Shown here in pieces: positions 61,251-64,000 of a stretch of 64,000 bases of DNA. The position numbers and the translations under genes were made by a program. The stretch comes from Acanthaster planci. Lineage: Eukaryota > Echinodermata > Asteroidea > Valvatida > Acanthasteridae. The stretch is taken from the NCBI RefSeq assembly GCF_001949145.1, contig NW_019091380.1, positions 2,535,681-2,599,680 of the forward strand. Direction: 5' to 3'. The notes beneath the pieces are model-generated. The model worked only from the letters and a program-made list of their open reading frames with translations. It was not told where the DNA came from and did no database searches. Each line of letters begins with the position of its first letter. Positions within the stretch are counted from its first letter, which is position 1.

Positions 61251-64000
61251 CCAGCGATGCCCATGCCGTCGCTTGCACGATCTGCACTAATCGCTCCAAT
61301 CGGTTGGTATCCTGATCTGTCGGTACAGTCCGTATGCATCATCAGTCTATTCACGCGTGACTGACGTGAACAGACCACGGCCACAGCTCGCAGCCAGCTT
61401 ATCATCTGGTGTCGCACGTGATTATTATCCGGGCACTAGGCCCACCGAAGTTATGGTGTAGACTATTAGTTGACTCCAGTGATGGATTTCTATAAATAAT
61501 TTCCTACAGGGAGGTTTAGAAATGCGAAATACAGATAATGGGAAGGGGTTCATTAGTTTGACACACTTCGGTGAATGTAATTCATTTAAAGGACTTTTTT
61601 TTATTTGATTCTGACAACACGACGATATTGTTGTTTTGCATGTACATTTACATGACGATGTTTAATATACACTGGATTTCCCGGTACCATCTGCCAGCAT
61701 ATTTTCACAGTATACAGTCGCCTCGTGCTAATTCAGTCCCCGGGATAATCGAGTTCCATATGAGTGCTCCCGTGGCATAAATTTGATGTATTGAAATAGA
61801 CAGCAACAAACCATCCATCAATGAATGCTTGGCTCATTTGTGCTATGAGCGCTTGAAGCGGCTACGAACAACATATCATTTTTCTTTATCGATTAATCAA
61901 CGAAATCCATTCACTCACTCTGACTGCTGGCAAGCGTGCATGTAACATGAGCACTGGCAAAGGAATAGGTAGGCCTTACGATGTGTAATACTTCAAAACA
62001 GATTGCGACCGTGAATTAAAAGAAAGCTGAACGATAGACTGACTGCAATCAGTAAGTCAGGTGACCTATAGTGGCTGTCAAACATTGGTCAACAAACACG
62101 GCGTCCTCCCACGGCAAAGTGTGTCATATTTCAATGTTTTCACCAAAAATAAAGCCGACAGTCGGTAAAGTACTCAGACCACTGTTATGCTGAGTAGTAT
62201 ACTGAAAAATTATTTATTAGTAAATACACTCTGGTAAAACAGAAGTTCCCCCAGTGGCGTAGCCACGGGGGGGGGGAGGAACGTTTCCCCCTATTCCAGG
62301 TGCCCCCCTGCCGCACTAGTAAAAGCTGGTACCCCCCGATGCTCGTGCCCCCCCCCTTGTGCCCCCCTCCCCCCCACTAGCATGGCCGTCGGAACCGGGG
62401 CCGCGGGGGCACACATATCATGGAGGTAGACACACACACACTTTTTTGAGACGCGAGAAAAATTAAAACACGATATATTAACACTGCATCTTTTCTAAAT
62501 TTGTTCAGAAAAGGCTAGTCTTTTACTAGTTTTCAAAACGTTTGGAAAGGCACACTTTACGCCGACTGCGCCTGTTTTGTTTTGACCATCTGCCATCTTT
62601 TCTTGTCTTGGACGTCGCGTCATATTACGTCATGTTCTTGTAAATGTTGTAAACCCATGTGCTTGAGCGGCTACTCCTGTCAGCTTGATAGGATGCGTGC
62701 GCATAGTGCGCATTCGAACGTGCAACCCCTGACTGGTACCCTGGCAGGTGGTCGCGCCGCGACGCGTGCTAGGGTGTGTGTGTTCTTGTCCAGCCTCAAC
62801 TTCCCAAGGGGCCAATTTTGCCATGCTGTGAGATGTTGGTCCACGTAAGTGATGCTTGTTGGACCACATTGAAGGCATGCATGATTAGCATGCATGGTGC
62901 AAAACAAGATGGCGGACAATATTGAAAGGGATTTTAGTTCCGGTTATCATAACTCCTCTCCCCTCCGAGTCCTCAGTGTTGTTACAAACAATTCTAACAG
63001 TATGGCATTCCATTCAATAAATATTTATTCCAGCTTGTAGTAAGTTAAAGAACAACTTAAAGAATCATTAAAATAACAATTCGACATGCAACTGACAAGG
63101 GCATTGGGCACGACATAGCCCCACACAATGTAGGGCCGTACATCATATGGCTCTCTTTTGAAATCTGTCTTTTATCTATCGCCAGTACAGCCCTACTTGT
63201 ATGGAAGCTTAGTGCAGATTGTCGGGAACACAATTTTTTCCGAAATAAAAACAGCCAGACAATTTTACTTACACCAGTCGACTACTCAGGGTTTACTATC
63301 TGACTATCCCAATAAAATTCCCATGACATAAATTACCGCATTCGTCTTTCCTTTTTTTTTTTTTTTTTACAAAAGAAGGCATCTTTTAAACCCAGCCTGT
63401 AAAGTATGTTGACGATGTCCGTGGTCATTTTGAATAAATACACACGATACAATTTTCCTCATAAACTTACTGAATGTGTGTTTATCCCGATACGTCATAT
63501 TAATGTATTTTGCAGAAGCCTCAATTGAAGGCCACTAAGTGCGACACATTAGCAGAATCAGTAGAGTGGTGCTATGGTATATGCAACACAAATGAAACGA
63601 GTTTGATGGTACAGTACGTGCGTACGTGTATATTATACGGTTTTAGTGAAAATTCTTGTCATTATTTCACTTTGTAAATGCAAGCAGATTTGGGGCCAAA
63701 TTACAGAAGCAAGTGGCCCGGAAAGTCCCTAAGATTGCACCAGAGAGCATCTACAATCCAAAATTTCCTGGAGCCCTTGAGCGGGTCCCGAACCCCACGC
63801 CGTGTTGGATGGAAAACACTGGTGCCCCCACACACTTTTTTTATACCTTCCGACGGGTCTGCCACAAGTAAAATCCTAGCTCCTAGCTGCGCCACTCGAC
63901 AGAACCGATGTTTGTTGGTGTTTGATACCCACTACAGTTCATGTGACTTTGTGGTCGCAATCGGTCTATTGATTTGATTGGGTCAAACTTCATGAATTTC
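61251..64000. other. intergenic; GPCR 5' flank and repeat debris
   Basis: No supported gene. 62250-62400 is a G/C homopolymer-rich patch starting AGTGGCGTAGCCACGG, a phrase common in dispersed repeats. 63700-63900 (ATTGCACCAGAGAGCATCTA ... CTGCGCCACTCG) looks like a decayed copy of a widespread marine-invertebrate repeat. A poly-T run lies near 63353-63370. Confidence 0.4.
62905..62916 (+). promoter_or_regulatory. YY1-like core promoter motif (AAGATGGCGGAC)
   Basis: CAAGATGGCGGAC matches the YY1 consensus found just downstream of many housekeeping transcription starts. It lies in a moderately CpG-rich stretch (62560-62920). No downstream exon is identified, so the assignment is weak. Confidence 0.25.

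Noticed and set aside
61949-61970. Possible first exon (ATG AGC ACT GGC ... G|GTAGGC) on the plus strand
   Set aside because: Start plus donor only; no downstream exon or poly(A) signal supports it.

Overview
The window is nuclear DNA of an animal, most likely a marine invertebrate deuterostome (echinoderm, hemichordate or amphioxus). I cannot narrow it further without a search. The reasons are spliced genes with GT-AG introns, AATAAA signals, large AT-rich intergenic spaces full of short foldback elements and a tRNA-derived SINE, one run of 325 Ns (5225-5549), and a tandem array of Death-NACHT-LRR receptor genes of the kind expanded in those lineages.

Layout. The minus strand carries an array of NLR-type innate immune receptor genes: a lone Death-domain first exon at 730-1033, a complete gene at 17339-21540, a complete gene at 28629-32665, and a third copy at 42419-46464 with one in-frame amber stop in the NACHT domain. 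Each full copy has the same architecture: an acceptor 6-10 bases before the ATG, a Death exon, a phase-1 intron, one ~2.8-2.9 kb exon holding NACHT plus LRRs, a phase-2 intron, and an 88-nt last exon coding a conserved 28-residue tail. Between the first Death exon and the first full NLR lie a four-exon CPPED1-like metallophosphatase on the minus strand (7233-9058) and a plus-strand Death-only gene (12681-14056) whose predicted second exon is four perfect copies of a 27-bp unit.

The right third holds the most unexpected gene: a full-length, intact, bacterial-type IspE (CDP-methylerythritol kinase, non-mevalonate isoprenoid pathway) at 52876-53736. It has a basic in-frame N-terminal extension, a possible splice acceptor upstream and an AATAAA about 150 bases downstream. 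Animals are not known to run that pathway, so this is a candidate horizontal transfer. It is followed by a single-exon class A GPCR (60069-61250, minus strand) whose DRY motif reads DGY and whose CWxP motif reads CMTP.

How the genes fit together. The NLRs and the Death-only protein could work together through Death-Death contacts in immune signalling; this is inferred from domain content and proximity. CPPED1, IspE and the GPCR appear to be unrelated neighbours. The remaining sequence is intergenic, with several repeat families described individually.
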